The position numbers and the translations under genes are program-made. Under the pieces are notes generated by a model. It saw only the letters and a list, made by a program, of their open reading frames with translations. It did no database searches and was not told the origin of the DNA. From contig NZ_CP031396.1 of the NCBI RefSeq assembly GCF_003363755.1, positions 620,001 to 684,000 of the forward strand: 64,000 nucleotides of DNA, written 5' to 3'. Positions 8,386 through 17,947 of this stretch are shown in pieces (the stretch's first letter is position 1; the number at the start of each line of letters is the position of its first letter). This DNA comes from Pseudomonas protegens (lineage in GTDB: Bacteria; Pseudomonadota; Gammaproteobacteria; Pseudomonadales; Pseudomonadaceae).

Positions 8386-9462
8386 TTACTCGGTGGCCAG
8401 TACCCCGCGACGCACCTGGTCGCGTTCGATCGATTCGAACAGTGCCTTGAAGTTGCCCTCGCCGAAACCATCGTCGCCTTTACGCTGGATGAATTCGAAG
8501 AATACCGGCCCCATCAGGGTTTCCGAGAAGATCTGCAGCAGCAGGCGCTTGTCACCGGCTTCCGAGGAGCCGTCCAGCAGGATGCCGCGGGACTGCAACT
8601 CATTGACCGGCTCGCCGTGGTTCGGCAGGCGGCCTTCGAGCATCTCGTAGTAGGTTGCCGGCGGCGCGGTCATGAAGCGCATGCCGATCTTCTTCAGCGC
8701 GTCCCAGGTCTTCACCAGATCGTCGGTGAGGAAGGCCACGTGCTGGATGCCCTCGCCATTGAACTGCATCAGGAACTCTTCGATCTGCCCGGCGCCCTTG
8801 GACGATTCCTCGTTCAACGGGATACGGATCATGCCATCCGGAGCGGTCATGGCCTTGGAGGTCAGGCCGGTGTATTCGCCCTTGATGTCGAAGTAACGGA
8901 TCTCGCGGAAGTTGAACAGCTTCTCGTAGAAGCCGGCCCAATAGGCCATGCGCCCGCGATACACGTTGTGGGTCAGGTGGTCGATGATCTTCAGGCCGGC
9001 ACCCGGTGGGTTGCGGTCCACGCCTTCGAGGAACACGAAGTCGATGTCATAGATCGAGCTGCCTTCACCGAAACGGTCGATCAGGTACAACGGCGCGCCG
9101 CCGATGCCCTTGATTGCCGGCAGGTTCAACTCCATCGGCCCGGTTTCAATGTGGATCGGCTGGGCGCCCAGTTCCAGGGCACGCTTGTAGGCCTTTTGCG
9201 AATCCTTGACCCGGAACGCCATGCCGCATACCGACGGGCCGTGTTCGGCGGCGAAGTACGAGGCAACGCTGTGGGGTTCGTTGTTGAGGATCAGGTTGAT
9301 CGCACCCTGGCGGTACAGATGCACGTCTTTTGAACGATGGGTCGCGACTTTGGTGAAACCCATGATCTCGAAGATCGGTTCGAGGGTATTGGGGGTAGGC
9401 GATGCGAATTCGATGAATTCAAAGCCCATCAGGCCCATTGGGTTTTCGAAGATATCTGCCAT
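8386..9462 (-). CDS. hpd: 4-Hydroxyphenylpyruvate dioxygenase
   Basis: 358 aa, the exact length typical of Pseudomonas HPPD. It converts 4-hydroxyphenylpyruvate to homogentisate, the second step of tyrosine breakdown and the source of pyomelanin precursors. The C-terminal barrel shows the Fe(II) triad: His in [11 protein letters not shown], His in [11 protein letters not shown] and Glu in [10 protein letters not shown]. The N-terminal barrel (residues 10-150) is the degenerate VOC repeat. A 250-bp non-coding leader lies upstream and a strong terminator downstream. Confidence 0.97.
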   Translation of the reverse strand: MADIFENPMGLMGFEFIEFASPTPNTLEPIFEIMGFTKVATHRSKDVHLYRQGAINLILNNEPHSVASYFAAEHGPSVCGMAFRVKDSQKAYKRALELGAQPIHIETGPMELNLPAIKGIGGAPLYLIDRFGEGSSIYDIDFVFLEGVDRNPPGAGLKIIDHLTHNVYRGRMAYWAGFYEKLFNFREIRYFDIKGEYTGLTSKAMTAPDGMIRIPLNEESSKGAGQIEEFLMQFNGEGIQHVAFLTDDLVKTWDALKKIGMRFMTAPPATYYEMLEGRLPNHGEPVNELQSRGILLDGSSEAGDKRLLLQIFSETLMGPVFFEFIQRKGDDGFGEGNFKALFESIERDQVRRGVLATE

Positions 9463-9713
9463 GGTTGGCGCCTCATCATATTTTTAGAATTAACGGATCG
9501 TTAGTTGCTATCAATGCTGAGGAAAGAAGGCGGTGCGCAGGAGATGCCCCGCACGCTGCGGGCGAGGAAGTCACCGTAGATCAGTTGAAACCCGAGAATC
9601 TTCATTTCGACCCTGTCTTACAGGCTGGGGGACGAGGCTTCTGCTGCCAGAAGACTTTATTATTGTATGCGTAACCGGATTCTACACAGCGTAAAAGCCT
9701 TTGTCCGCATTCT

Positions 9714-10676
9714 CTATAAAATCGCCTTTTTCGCCTGGCCCGCAAGGGGTTTGTTGCACTGGTAGATGCCGCCGAGAATCAACACCCCGCCCATTCCCAT
9801 CACCAGGCTCAGTTGCTCTCCCAGCAACAGTGCGCCCAGCAGGACTGCCGTCAGCGGGTTGAGGGCAATGAATACTCCGGAGCGGGTGGCACCGATGCGT
9901 CGCAGGCCGTCGTAGTACCAGATATAGGCCAGCGCGGAACCCAGGACGCCCAGGTACAGCAGGCTCAAGCCCTGGCTCAGGTCCAGGCGGACAATGGCAT
10001 GCAGGTCGAACTCACCCCGGGCCAGGGTTGCAGCCCACAGCATCAGGGTTCCCATCAGGATCGAATAGGTAACGGTCTGCAACGGGCCAAGGTGCTGATT
10101 GAGACCTTTGGAACACAGCGAGTACACCCCCCAACCCAGGACGCAGCCGAGTATCAGCAGGTCGCCATACCAGCCACCTGCCCCGGCAGCCAGGGCCGAA
10201 GGATCGCGACTGCAGATCACCAGGGCCGCGCCACTCAGGCACGACAGGATGCCCAACAACTTGCGCCGGCTCAGGCGTTCCTTGAACAGTGCCCAGGACG
10301 CCAGGGCAATCACCGCAGGATTGAGCGCCACGATCAGGGACGCCCGCGAGGCGTTGACCTGTTGCAGGCCGAGGAAGAAGCACAGGTTGTAGAAGAAGAT
10401 GCCGAAGAACCCCAGGAGCGCCAGTTGGCCGAGCTGCTTGAGGCTGGGTCTGACCAGGGCAATGCGCGCCACCGCCATGAAGCCAAGCAGGGCCAGGCTG
10501 GCGAGCAAGAAGCGCAGACTGGCAGCCAGCCAGGGGGAAAGCCCGCCGGCCAGGTAACGCCCGGCGACGAAGGTGCCGCCCCAGATCATGGTCACTGCCA
10601 CCAGTTTGCAATAGACCGACAGGTCTGCGTGATCGGCCGCCAGGGCGCCGCTAATACTGCTTTCACTCATGATCAT
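9714..10676 (-). CDS. EamA-family transporter
   Basis: 320 aa made of two EamA repeats (about residues 25-155 and 170-305), ten predicted membrane helices, with ALNPAVIALASW closing the first repeat and LNPLTAVLLGALLLGE the second. An alternative ATG lies two codons in. Such proteins export amino acids or metabolites. It is divergent from a LysR gene with a 79-bp shared promoter region, the usual layout of a LysR-controlled exporter. Substrate unknown. Confidence 0.87.
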   Translation of the reverse strand: MIMSESSISGALAADHADLSVYCKLVAVTMIWGGTFVAGRYLAGGLSPWLAASLRFLLASLALLGFMAVARIALVRPSLKQLGQLALLGFFGIFFYNLCFFLGLQQVNASRASLIVALNPAVIALASWALFKERLSRRKLLGILSCLSGAALVICSRDPSALAAGAGGWYGDLLILGCVLGWGVYSLCSKGLNQHLGPLQTVTYSILMGTLMLWAATLARGEFDLHAIVRLDLSQGLSLLYLGVLGSALAYIWYYDGLRRIGATRSGVFIALNPLTAVLLGALLLGEQLSLVMGMGGVLILGGIYQCNKPLAGQAKKAIL

Positions 10677-10726
10677 GCTGCTCTGTGGTCGTGGATTTGT
10701 GCTCTGAGGTCATTTTTTGTCTAATG

Positions 10727-10747
10727 GCTCATCATCGTAAAATGAGC
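10727..10747. promoter_or_regulatory. Candidate LysR operator in the EamA/LysR gap
   Basis: Inverted repeat GCTCAT-N9-ATGAGC, immediately upstream of the LysR start and inside the divergent promoter. The spacing is plausible for a LysR box. Confidence 0.45.
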
Positions 10748-10755
10748 TTTTACTC

Positions 10756-11649
10756 ATGACCCTGACCCAATTGGAGATCTTCTCCCGGGTGGCCGAACTG
10801 GCGGGTTTTACCAGCGCCGCCACGCGCCTGGGCATCACCCAGTCGGCCGTGTCCCACGCCATCAAGTCCCTGGAACAGGAACTGGGGGTCGAGTTGTTCC
10901 GCCGCCATCAGGCCCAGGTCGAGCTCACCGATATTGGTGGCCAACTGTTGCTGCGGGCCCGGGCCATGCTGGGGCTGGCGGCGACCTTGGAACAGGAGGC
11001 CGCCGACGCTCGGGGCATGAAGCGCGGCACCTTGCGCATCGGCTCCTTTGGCCCCACCTCCTCCATGCGCCTGTTGCCATCCATCCTCGAGGAGTACCGG
11101 CGCGAGCATCCGGGGATCGAGGTGCATATCGACGAGGGGCCGGATCGCCAGGTGCTGCAATGGCTGGAGGAGCGACGGGTCGACGTCGGCTTCGTGGTGT
11201 TGCCCGAGGAGCGTTTCGATACCTTCGCCCTGATCGAGGACCAGTTGATGGCGCTGATTCCCGCAGACCATGCCCTGGCCCGGGAGCAAGAGATCCGCCT
11301 CGAACAGCTGTGTCACGATCCCTTCGTGCTGACCGAAGCCGGCTCGGCCGAGCTGGTTACGCGCTTGTTCATCGGCGCCGGCCTGAGCCCCAACATCCGC
11401 TACCGCAGTTCGCAACTGCTCAGCACCCTGGAAACCGTGGCCCGGGGTGACGCCTTGAGCATTCTGGCCGAGCTGTCCTTGCCCCCGACTGCGGACGCCC
11501 GCTATGGGAGCAAGCCCCTGTCGCCGCCGGTGCGGCGCCAAGTGGGGATCGCCGTGCTCGATCGGCGCCAGGCATCGCCGGCGACACTGGCCTTCATCCA
11601 GCATGCGCAACGTCTGTATCGTCATCCAAAGCCGTCTATCCTGCGATGA
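10756..11649 (+). CDS. LysR-family transcriptional regulator
   Basis: 297 aa. The HTH covers residues 1-60 (TLTQLEIFSRVAELAGFTSA, SQSAV-type recognition helix as ITQSAVSHAIKSLEQELGV). The effector-binding domain starts around residue 88 (GTLRIGSFGPTSSMRLLPS). The start is placed at the ATG next to the shared promoter. It probably controls the divergent EamA exporter. Ligand unknown. Confidence 0.9.
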   Translation: MTLTQLEIFSRVAELAGFTSAATRLGITQSAVSHAIKSLEQELGVELFRRHQAQVELTDIGGQLLLRARAMLGLAATLEQEAADARGMKRGTLRIGSFGPTSSMRLLPSILEEYRREHPGIEVHIDEGPDRQVLQWLEERRVDVGFVVLPEERFDTFALIEDQLMALIPADHALAREQEIRLEQLCHDPFVLTEAGSAELVTRLFIGAGLSPNIRYRSSQLLSTLETVARGDALSILAELSLPPTADARYGSKPLSPPVRRQVGIAVLDRRQASPATLAFIQHAQRLYRHPKPSILR

Positions 11650-11730
11650 TCCAGACAATGTCAGGAGGCTGCCGCCACCGCTGCGGCAGCCAGACGCTGG
11701 CCCGCCCCTCCTCCACCACAGGTTCGATCC

Positions 11731-13269
11731 ATGCCCCTGACCGCCAAAGGTCCGCTCAAGCGTTCTACCCGCAGACTCTGGACAGTGTTGGCGATTGTGC
11801 TTCCCATCGGACTGGGGGCCGTCATTTTCTACGCCCAGGCCGAACGAGCGCTGGTGCGCAGCAGCCTGGAAACCGCCGAGGAAGCCATCCGCCAGTTCGA
11901 CCTGATGCTGGACAACACCGATATTGCCGCCAGGGCGCTGCTGCCCCAGGCAGGCCTGGAGTGCGACGAGGTACGGCAACTGGCCCTGAGGAACCAAGTG
12001 ACTCGCCGACCATTCGTGCGCTCGACCAACCTGGTGTGGCGCAACAACAACTATTGCAGTTCATTGCTGGGCAGCTATCCGGTGCCCCTCGATCCCCGGG
12101 ATTACGTTAACGGCCGGCTCTGGCTCATGAGTGGCAACCCCGTCACCCCCAACACCGCGCTGCTGATCTACCGCTTGAGTGAGGGGGAGCGCTCGGCCTT
12201 GGCGACCATCGACGGTTATCACCTGACCAACGCCCTGCGCCTGATCAGCCGCTTCGCTCATCTGCGGCTGCAGGTGGGCGAGCATTGGCTGTCCAGTGAT
12301 GGCGGGGTCCACGACGGCGCACCGCCACTGGCAGCAGTGGCCCCCCTGCATCTGAGTTCATCGCGTTATCCCTACAGCGTCAGTACAGGATTTCCCGAGG
12401 GGGACATCTGGAAATACATGAAAAGCCAGTACCCGGCGTTGTTCAGCCTGCTGGTCTTTCTCGGTGCCGGCGCCGGTGTCCTGGCCCACTGGTTGCAGAA
12501 GCGCTCCGCCTCTCCCAGCCATGAATTGCGCCGGGCACTGGAAGCCCGGGAGTTCATCCCATACTTTCAGCCGGTGGTGCGCGGTGACACGCTGCAATGG
12601 GCCGGCATTGAAGTGCTGATGCGCTGGCAACATCCGCGAGAGGGACTCGTGCGTCCGGACCTGTTCATCCCTTTCGCCGAACATTCCGGGCTGATCGTGC
12701 CCATGACCCGTTCGCTGATGCAGCAGACGATGCAGGTGCTGGCCCCCCACGCCGCTGGCTTCACCGACGGTTTTCATATCGGCATCAACATCACTGCCAG
12801 TCACTGCCATGACTTGCAGTTGCTGGAGGACTGCCGGGAGTTTCTCGCCGCCTTCCCTCCCGGCAAGGTGATCCTGGTGCTGGAGTTGACCGAACGCGAA
12901 CTGATCGAGCCCACGGCCACCACCCAGCAGCTGTTTGCCGCTCTGCATGAACTCGGGGTAATGATCGCCATCGACGACTTCGGCACCGGGCATTCCAGCC
13001 TGGGTTATCTGCGTCAGTTCAATGTCGATTACTTGAAGATCGATCAAAGCTTTGTCGCCATGATCGGTGCCGACGCACTGTCGCTGCATATACTCGACAG
13101 CATTATTCAACTCTCGACCAAACTCGATCTGGGCATCGTCGCCGAAGGTATTGAAACTGCCGAGCAGCGGGATTACCTGGCGGCTCAAGGCGTGGATTTC
13201 CTGCAGGGTTATTTATTTGGGCGCCCCATGCCCAGTGCGGAATTTGTTGCGGCCCTGGCGCGCCATTAA
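11731..13269 (+). CDS. CSS-EAL cyclic-di-GMP phosphodiesterase
   Basis: 512 aa. TM1 is near residues 16-36. A periplasmic domain follows with C78 and the CSS motif at C109-S110-S111. TM2 is near 234-254, and a C-terminal EAL domain spans about 264-510. Catalytic EAL motifs are present: E294-V-L (an EVL variant of EAL), NITASH, ELTERE, IDDFGTGHSSL, LKIDQSF, and AEGIE before QGYLFGRPM. In characterised CSS-EAL proteins the periplasmic cysteines form a redox-controlled disulfide that regulates c-di-GMP hydrolysis. This one probably links periplasmic redox state to motility or biofilm. Confidence 0.93.
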   Translation: MPLTAKGPLKRSTRRLWTVLAIVLPIGLGAVIFYAQAERALVRSSLETAEEAIRQFDLMLDNTDIAARALLPQAGLECDEVRQLALRNQVTRRPFVRSTNLVWRNNNYCSSLLGSYPVPLDPRDYVNGRLWLMSGNPVTPNTALLIYRLSEGERSALATIDGYHLTNALRLISRFAHLRLQVGEHWLSSDGGVHDGAPPLAAVAPLHLSSSRYPYSVSTGFPEGDIWKYMKSQYPALFSLLVFLGAGAGVLAHWLQKRSASPSHELRRALEAREFIPYFQPVVRGDTLQWAGIEVLMRWQHPREGLVRPDLFIPFAEHSGLIVPMTRSLMQQTMQVLAPHAAGFTDGFHIGINITASHCHDLQLLEDCREFLAAFPPGKVILVLELTERELIEPTATTQQLFAALHELGVMIAIDDFGTGHSSLGYLRQFNVDYLKIDQSFVAMIGADALSLHILDSIIQLSTKLDLGIVAEGIETAEQRDYLAAQGVDFLQGYLFGRPMPSAEFVAALARH

Positions 13270-13514
13270 ATAGCCATACCAGAACATTAAGTGCTCGACT
13301 ACGGTAACTCGGGATACGCACCAATTTGATTCAATTGGCAAATACAGGCTTGAACAAGAACAACCTGATTTACTCTCGCGCCATTAACTACTACAATTTT
13401 TCCCGCCTGTACAAGATTCACAGGTAGGCCACTTAATCGAGCCTTAACCGGCTTATGGCTTATAGCTTTGTTTGTGGTTTGTATCAGCCAAAATAGACTA
13501 TTGGAGTGAAGATA

Positions 13515-13880
13515 TTGTCCAGACTTGCTGAATTTCGTGCTGCAGAAAAAGCACTTCAAGAACAGCTCGCGCAGCTTGAATCCCTGAAGAACGACGCCGG
13601 ACTCAAAAAGGAAATCGAGTTCGAAGAGAAACTTCAGGCCCTGATGAAATCCTACGACAAGAGTTTGCGTGACATTATCGCAATCCTTGATCCCAACCTG
13701 GGCAAAAGCGGCCTGCCACAAGCCAACGCCCCTAAACAGCGCCGCGCACGTGTGGTGAAGGTCTATCAGAACCCGCACACCGGTGAACTGATTGAAACCA
13801 AGGGCGGCAATCATCGCGGCCTGAAAGCCTGGAAAGAACAGTACGGTGCTGCCACTGTGGATTCCTGGCTGCGCGCTTGA
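13515..13880 (+). CDS. MvaT-family H-NS-like xenogeneic silencer
   Basis: 121 aa starting at a TTG preceded by GGAGTGAAGATA; the TTG gives MSRLAEFRAAEKALQEQL, the conserved family N-terminus, whereas an in-frame GTG at 13506 overlaps the ribosome site. Residues 1-65 form the oligomerising coiled coil (KKEIEFEEKLQALM, SLRDIIAILDP). The C-terminal part (residues 80-121: RARVVKVYQNPHTGELIETK, GGNHRGLKAWK) is the AT-hook-like DNA-binding domain. These proteins silence AT-rich acquired DNA, relevant to the AT-rich cargo near 52-54 kb. It is probably the MvaU/MvaV paralogue rather than MvaT itself. Confidence 0.92.
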   Translation: MSRLAEFRAAEKALQEQLAQLESLKNDAGLKKEIEFEEKLQALMKSYDKSLRDIIAILDPNLGKSGLPQANAPKQRRARVVKVYQNPHTGELIETKGGNHRGLKAWKEQYGAATVDSWLRA

Positions 13881-13899
13881 ACAAAGCCGCCACCTGAAA

Positions 13900-13923
13900 A
13901 AGGCCCTGCATATGCAGGGCCTT
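13900..13923 (+). terminator. Terminator of the MvaT-family gene
   Basis: Perfect palindrome AAGGCCCTGCAT/ATGCAGGGCCTT followed by TTTAC, 19 bases after the stop. Confidence 0.85.
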
Positions 13924-14112
13924 TTACATTGACAAGAATATTCTTATTACGACTTGAATCTAAGGGAAGATCCAGCCCAACCGATGGCAATCAGCCATCT
14001 CGCGATAGGCTTTGCTATAAAGCCAGCCCCCAAAGCAACTAGTCGCTTGATGCCTTTCTCGAAAACGAACTCGCTACACGCGAAAAGCAAACCGACTGTT
14101 TCAGATTTTTCC

Positions 14113-14640
14113 TTAAAGTTTGAGGCTATTTCGTACAGCCAGTATCTGATCCTGACTATCGGCATAAGCCGCCGCCTGACCGGCGTATGAAAGTACATAA
14201 GCCTTATCCTCATCCAGTGCCGCCACCAGTGTTTGCGACAACACATGTCGCCCATTCTGGGTAATGGTACAAGTGGTCTCCAGAGCGTCCAGACGACTCA
14301 ACTGTGCAGCATGAATCTTGTTACAGACACTCTGATATCCACTGCGGGCAAAGTCTTTCTGCACTGACTTGCGCATCTCCAGCAATACCCCTTGAAGATT
14401 GACTACATGCCCGCGTTCCACCTGGGTCATGGTCAACTCCATGACCAGTTGCGGATTGCCCGCGGCATCATTCTTCACCGCCCGCTGCCGGGAAACCTGG
14501 GCAGCCTGATCCGCCTCCTGGACCGGCACTGGCTCCACAGTCCAGCCCTCGGGCCAGGCAACCTCCGGTTGCGCCTGGACAACGCCCGCAAACATCAACA
14601 GTAAAACGGCCACAGCCTGGGCTCTAAGCGACTCGATCAT
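14113..14640 (-). CDS. DUF4946-type secreted protein
   Basis: 175 aa from MIESLRAQ; an ATG four codons upstream is possible. A signal peptide (about residues 1-25, AVAVLLLMFAGVVQAQ) precedes a small domain beginning EVAWPEGWTVEPVP, which I recognise as resembling DUF4946 proteins common in pseudomonads. Two cysteines (VCNKIH and TTCTIT) could form a disulfide in the periplasm. Function unknown. It is divergent from gloA. Confidence 0.65.
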   Translation of the reverse strand: MIESLRAQAVAVLLLMFAGVVQAQPEVAWPEGWTVEPVPVQEADQAAQVSRQRAVKNDAAGNPQLVMELTMTQVERGHVVNLQGVLLEMRKSVQKDFARSGYQSVCNKIHAAQLSRLDALETTCTITQNGRHVLSQTLVAALDEDKAYVLSYAGQAAAYADSQDQILAVRNSLKL

Positions 14641-14839
14641 GGATTGGCACACTAAAGAAACGGGCCTTGAAGTCTGAGCCCGGCGCCAGGAATGGGCAAT
14701 AGATCAGGAGCTTTGGGTTTGGCGCCATCCTGTCCAGTTGCGTATCATTGCCCGCTTCCAAGGATGTCCGAACCATTGCCAGACAAGGACTTCCCCGCCC
14801 TCGCGGGCAGCCTTTGCCGCACTTTCTTCTGGAGGGCCC

Positions 14840-15361
14840 ATGAGCCTCAACGAACTCAACACTTTCCCTGGCGTGACCGCCCAACCGGACGCAGCCACTG
14901 CTCGTTTCGTCTTCAACCACACCATGCTGCGGGTCAAGGACATCACTCGCTCGCTGGACTTCTACACTCGGGTCCTGGGCTTTTCCCTGGTGGAAAAACG
15001 TGATTTCCCCGAAGCCGAATTCAGCCTGTACTTCCTCGCACTGGTGGACAAGTCGCAGATTCCGGCCGACGCTGCGGCCCGTACCGAATGGATGAAGTCG
15101 ATCCCCGGGATTCTCGAACTGACCCACAACCACGGCACCGAGAACGATCCGGATTTCGCCTACCACAACGGCAACACCGACCCGCGTGGCTTCGGCCATA
15201 TCTGCATCTCGGTACCGGATATTGTCGCTGCCTGCGAACGTTTCGAGACCCTGGGCTGCGACTTCCAGAAGCGCCTGAATGATGGTCGCATGAAGAGCCT
15301 GGCCTTCATCAAGGACCCCGATGGCTACTGGGTCGAGATCATCCAGCCAGCGCCGCTGTAA
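14840..15361 (+). CDS. gloA: Lactoylglutathione lyase (glyoxalase I)
   Basis: 173 aa from the ATG preceded by TGGAGGGCC. GloA converts the methylglyoxal-glutathione hemithioacetal to S-lactoylglutathione in the cytoplasm. The four metal ligands are visible: His in FNHTMLRVKD, Glu in LELTHN, His in GFGHICISV and Glu in YWVEIIQ. The long form with the insert DKSQIPADAAARTEWMKSIP is the eukaryote-like, typically Zn-dependent class. It sits among other thiol and peroxide defence genes. Confidence 0.95.
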   Translation: MSLNELNTFPGVTAQPDAATARFVFNHTMLRVKDITRSLDFYTRVLGFSLVEKRDFPEAEFSLYFLALVDKSQIPADAAARTEWMKSIPGILELTHNHGTENDPDFAYHNGNTDPRGFGHICISVPDIVAACERFETLGCDFQKRLNDGRMKSLAFIKDPDGYWVEIIQPAPL

Positions 15362-15486
15362 CCCGATACAGGTGCAGAGCCGGCCTGTGTAGGAACTGGA
15401 TTGCCAGCGAACGCATCCGCAAGGACTGCGCCAGGCCCAACAGCCTCTTCACTGGCAAGCCGGCGCCGACCCAGGCAGCCATAAAA

Positions 15487-15515
15487 AAACCCCATGAGCC
15501 AGGCTCATGGGGTTT
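15487..15515. terminator. Bidirectional terminator between gloA and ahpF
   Basis: Stem CCCCATGAG / CTCATGGGG flanked by A and T runs on both sides, between convergent genes. Confidence 0.85.
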
Positions 15516-15533
15516 TGTTTGTTCAGCGGCCGA

Positions 15534-17099
15534 TCAAGCCGGTGCTGATGTGCGGATCAAGTGATCGAATGCACTGAGGGAAGCCTTGGCGCCCTCACCC
15601 ACCGCAATCACGATCTGCTTGTAGGGCACGGTGGTCACGTCTCCGGCAGCAAATACGCCGGGCAGCGAAGTCTCGCCACGGGCATCGACGATGATCTCGC
15701 CGCGAGGCGACAGTTCTACCGAGCCCTTGAGCCAGTCGGTGTTGGGCAGCAGGCCAATCTGCACAAAGATGCCTTCCAGGTCCACCGTGTGGAATTCACC
15801 CGAATCGCGATCCTTGTAGGCCAGGCCGGTGACCTTCTGCCCATCACCCTTCACTTCACTGGTCAGGGCACTGGTGATGACCTTGACGTTGGGCAGGCTG
15901 TACAGCTTGCGCTGCAACACGGCGTCGGCCCGCAGCTTGCTGTCGAACTCCAGCAAGGTGACGTGGCTGACGATACCCGCCAGGTCGATAGCCGCTTCGA
16001 CGCCGGAGTTACCGCCACCAATCACCGCCACCCGTTTGCCTTTGAACAGCGGACCATCGCAGTGCGGGCAGAAACACACGCCCTTGGCCTTGTACTCCTG
16101 CTCACCCGGCACACCCATTTCACGCCAGCGGGCACCTGTCGCCAGGATCACCGACTTGGCCTTCAGGCTGGCGCCGCTTTCAAACTGAATCTCATGCAGG
16201 CCGCCCACTTCCTTGGCCGGCACCAGGGCACTGGCTCGCTGCAGGTTCATGATGTCGACGTCGTATTGCTTGACGTGCTCTTCCAGCGCCGCGGCCAGTT
16301 TTGGCCCTTCGGTCTCTTTCACCGAAACAAAGTTCTCGATGGCCATGGTGTCCAGTACCTGGCCGCCGAAGCGCTCGGCCGCGACCCCGGTACGAATGCC
16401 TTTACGAGCGGCGTAGATGGCTGCCGAAGCACCGGCGGGACCGCCGCCGACCACCAGCACATCAAAGGCCTCTTTGGCGTTGAGCTTCTGCGCTTGCTTC
16501 TCTACCGCACCGCTGTCGAGCTTGGCGAGGATCTCTTCCAGCCCCATGCGGCCCTGGCCGAAGTTCACGCCATTGAGGTAGACACTGGGCACCGCCATGA
16601 CCTTGCGCTCATCGACTTCGGCCTGGAACAGCGCGCCGTCGATCGCCACATGACGGATGTTCGGGTTGAGGACCGCCATCAGGTTCAAGGCCTGGACCAC
16701 GTCCGGGCAGTTCTGGCAGGACAGCGAGAAGTAGGTTTCGAAGTTGAACTCGCCTTTGAGCGAGCGAATCTGCTCGATCACTTCAGCACTGGCTTTCGAC
16801 GGATGGCCGCCCACTTGCAGCAGGGCCAGCACCAGGGAAGTGAATTCGTGGCCCATCGGAATGCCGGCGAAACGCAGGCTGATATCGCCTCCCGGGCGAT
16901 TCAACGTGAACGACGGCTTGCGCCCATCGGTACCGTTGTCGAGCAACGTAATCTGGTTGGAAAGACTGACAATGTCTTTGAGTAACGCGAGCATTTCCTG
17001 GGATTTCGCACCGTCGTCGAGGGAGGCGACGATCTCGATCGGCTGGGTGACCCGTTCCAGGTATGACTTCAACTGAGCTTTAAGATTGGCGTCCAACAT
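15534..17099 (-). CDS. ahpF: Alkyl hydroperoxide reductase, flavoprotein subunit
   Basis: 521 aa from the ATG ([10 protein letters not shown]) that follows GGAAATCGCCCGT. The N-terminal double thioredoxin-like domain carries the CQNC disulfide. The thioredoxin-reductase-like part shows the FAD motif [12 protein letters not shown], the second disulfide CPHC and the NAD(P) motif [12 protein letters not shown], then AAGDV. AhpF passes electrons from NADH to AhpC. It is encoded downstream of ahpC on the same strand, with a terminator between them that may reduce its expression relative to ahpC. Confidence 0.97.
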   Translation of the reverse strand: MLDANLKAQLKSYLERVTQPIEIVASLDDGAKSQEMLALLKDIVSLSNQITLLDNGTDGRKPSFTLNRPGGDISLRFAGIPMGHEFTSLVLALLQVGGHPSKASAEVIEQIRSLKGEFNFETYFSLSCQNCPDVVQALNLMAVLNPNIRHVAIDGALFQAEVDERKVMAVPSVYLNGVNFGQGRMGLEEILAKLDSGAVEKQAQKLNAKEAFDVLVVGGGPAGASAAIYAARKGIRTGVAAERFGGQVLDTMAIENFVSVKETEGPKLAAALEEHVKQYDVDIMNLQRASALVPAKEVGGLHEIQFESGASLKAKSVILATGARWREMGVPGEQEYKAKGVCFCPHCDGPLFKGKRVAVIGGGNSGVEAAIDLAGIVSHVTLLEFDSKLRADAVLQRKLYSLPNVKVITSALTSEVKGDGQKVTGLAYKDRDSGEFHTVDLEGIFVQIGLLPNTDWLKGSVELSPRGEIIVDARGETSLPGVFAAGDVTTVPYKQIVIAVGEGAKASLSAFDHLIRTSAPA

Positions 17100-17147
17100 A
17101 CGGGCGATTTCCATGTTCTGAATAAAGAGATGGTTCGGTAAAAAAAA

Positions 17148-17175
17148 ACGCCCGAGCGAATCTCGCCCGGGCGTT
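17148..17175 (-). terminator. Terminator/attenuator between ahpC and ahpF
   Basis: GC-rich stem ACGCCCG / CGGGCGT; on the minus strand it is followed by a run of nine T, directly upstream of ahpF. Partial read-through would set the AhpC:AhpF ratio (inference). Confidence 0.85.
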
Positions 17176-17232
17176 TTAGGGGCGGTGCAGCTGACTTAAG
17201 TGCGGATCACCGCCCTTGGGTAATGCATGGAC

Positions 17233-17796
17233 TTAGATCTTGCCAACCAGGTCCAGGGACGGAGCCAGAGTGGCCTCGCCCTCTTTCCACTTGGCTGGGC
17301 AGACTTCGCCTGGGTGAGCGGCAACGTACTGAGCGGCCTTGATCTTGCGCAGCAGCTCGGAAGCGTCACGGCCTACGCCGCCATCGTTGATTTCAACGAT
17401 CTTGATCTGGCCTTCCGGGTTGATCACGAAGGTGCCGCGGTCAGCCAGACCGGCTTCTTCGATCAGCACGTCGAAGTTGCGGGAGATGGCCAGGGTCGGG
17501 TCGCCGATCATGGTGTACTGGATCTTGCCGATGGCTGGCGAAGTGTTGTGCCAGGCAGCGTGAGCAAAGTGGGTGTCGGTGGAAACGCTGTAGATCTCAA
17601 CGCCCAGTTTCTGGAATTCGGCGTAGTTGTCGGCCAGGTCTTCCAGCTCGGTTGGGCAAACGAAGGTGAAGTCAGCCGGGTAGAAGAACACGACAGACCA
17701 TTTGCCTTTCAGATCAGCGTCCGACACTTCGACGAATGCGCCGTTTTTGAATGCGGTAGCTTTGAACGGTTTAACTTGGCTGTTGATGATAGGCAT
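17233..17796 (-). CDS. ahpC: Alkyl hydroperoxide reductase subunit C (peroxiredoxin)
   Basis: 187 aa starting [16 protein letters not shown]; the longer frame upstream lacks a start context. It is a typical 2-Cys peroxiredoxin. The peroxidatic Cys is in DFTFVCPTE and the resolving Cys in GEVCPAKW. It detoxifies H2O2, organic hydroperoxides and peroxynitrite with AhpF as reductant. High expression is expected, consistent with the strong terminator behind it. OxyR control is usual in Pseudomonas but I did not identify a site. Confidence 0.98.
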   Translation of the reverse strand: MPIINSQVKPFKATAFKNGAFVEVSDADLKGKWSVVFFYPADFTFVCPTELEDLADNYAEFQKLGVEIYSVSTDTHFAHAAWHNTSPAIGKIQYTMIGDPTLAISRNFDVLIEEAGLADRGTFVINPEGQIKIVEINDGGVGRDASELLRKIKAAQYVAAHPGEVCPAKWKEGEATLAPSLDLVGKI

Positions 17797-17947
17797 CGTT
17801 GACTCTCCATCAGTGGTTGAAAACATTGGGTGAAAACTTGATGGGGAGAATCCTAACCAATGACTTGCCGCTTGGCTCATTGGCAAACCTGATGCTATCG
17901 ATTGGCTTTGACTATCAGCCGACAGTATTAATAGAAGAAACCTTTGA

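Noticed and set aside
13947..14255. 102-codon minus-strand frame with a hydrophobic end (IKRLVALGAGFIAKPIARWL)
   Set aside because: Its first half overlaps the DUF4946 gene out of frame and no start lies inside the free part. The tail looks protein-like and may be a relic, but I cannot support a gene.
15561..16985. 474-codon frame opposite ahpF, and similar long antisense frames opposite the permease gene, the ABC-F gene and others
   Set aside because: They are shadows of strongly biased codons in high-GC genes; the sense frames have complete domain signatures.
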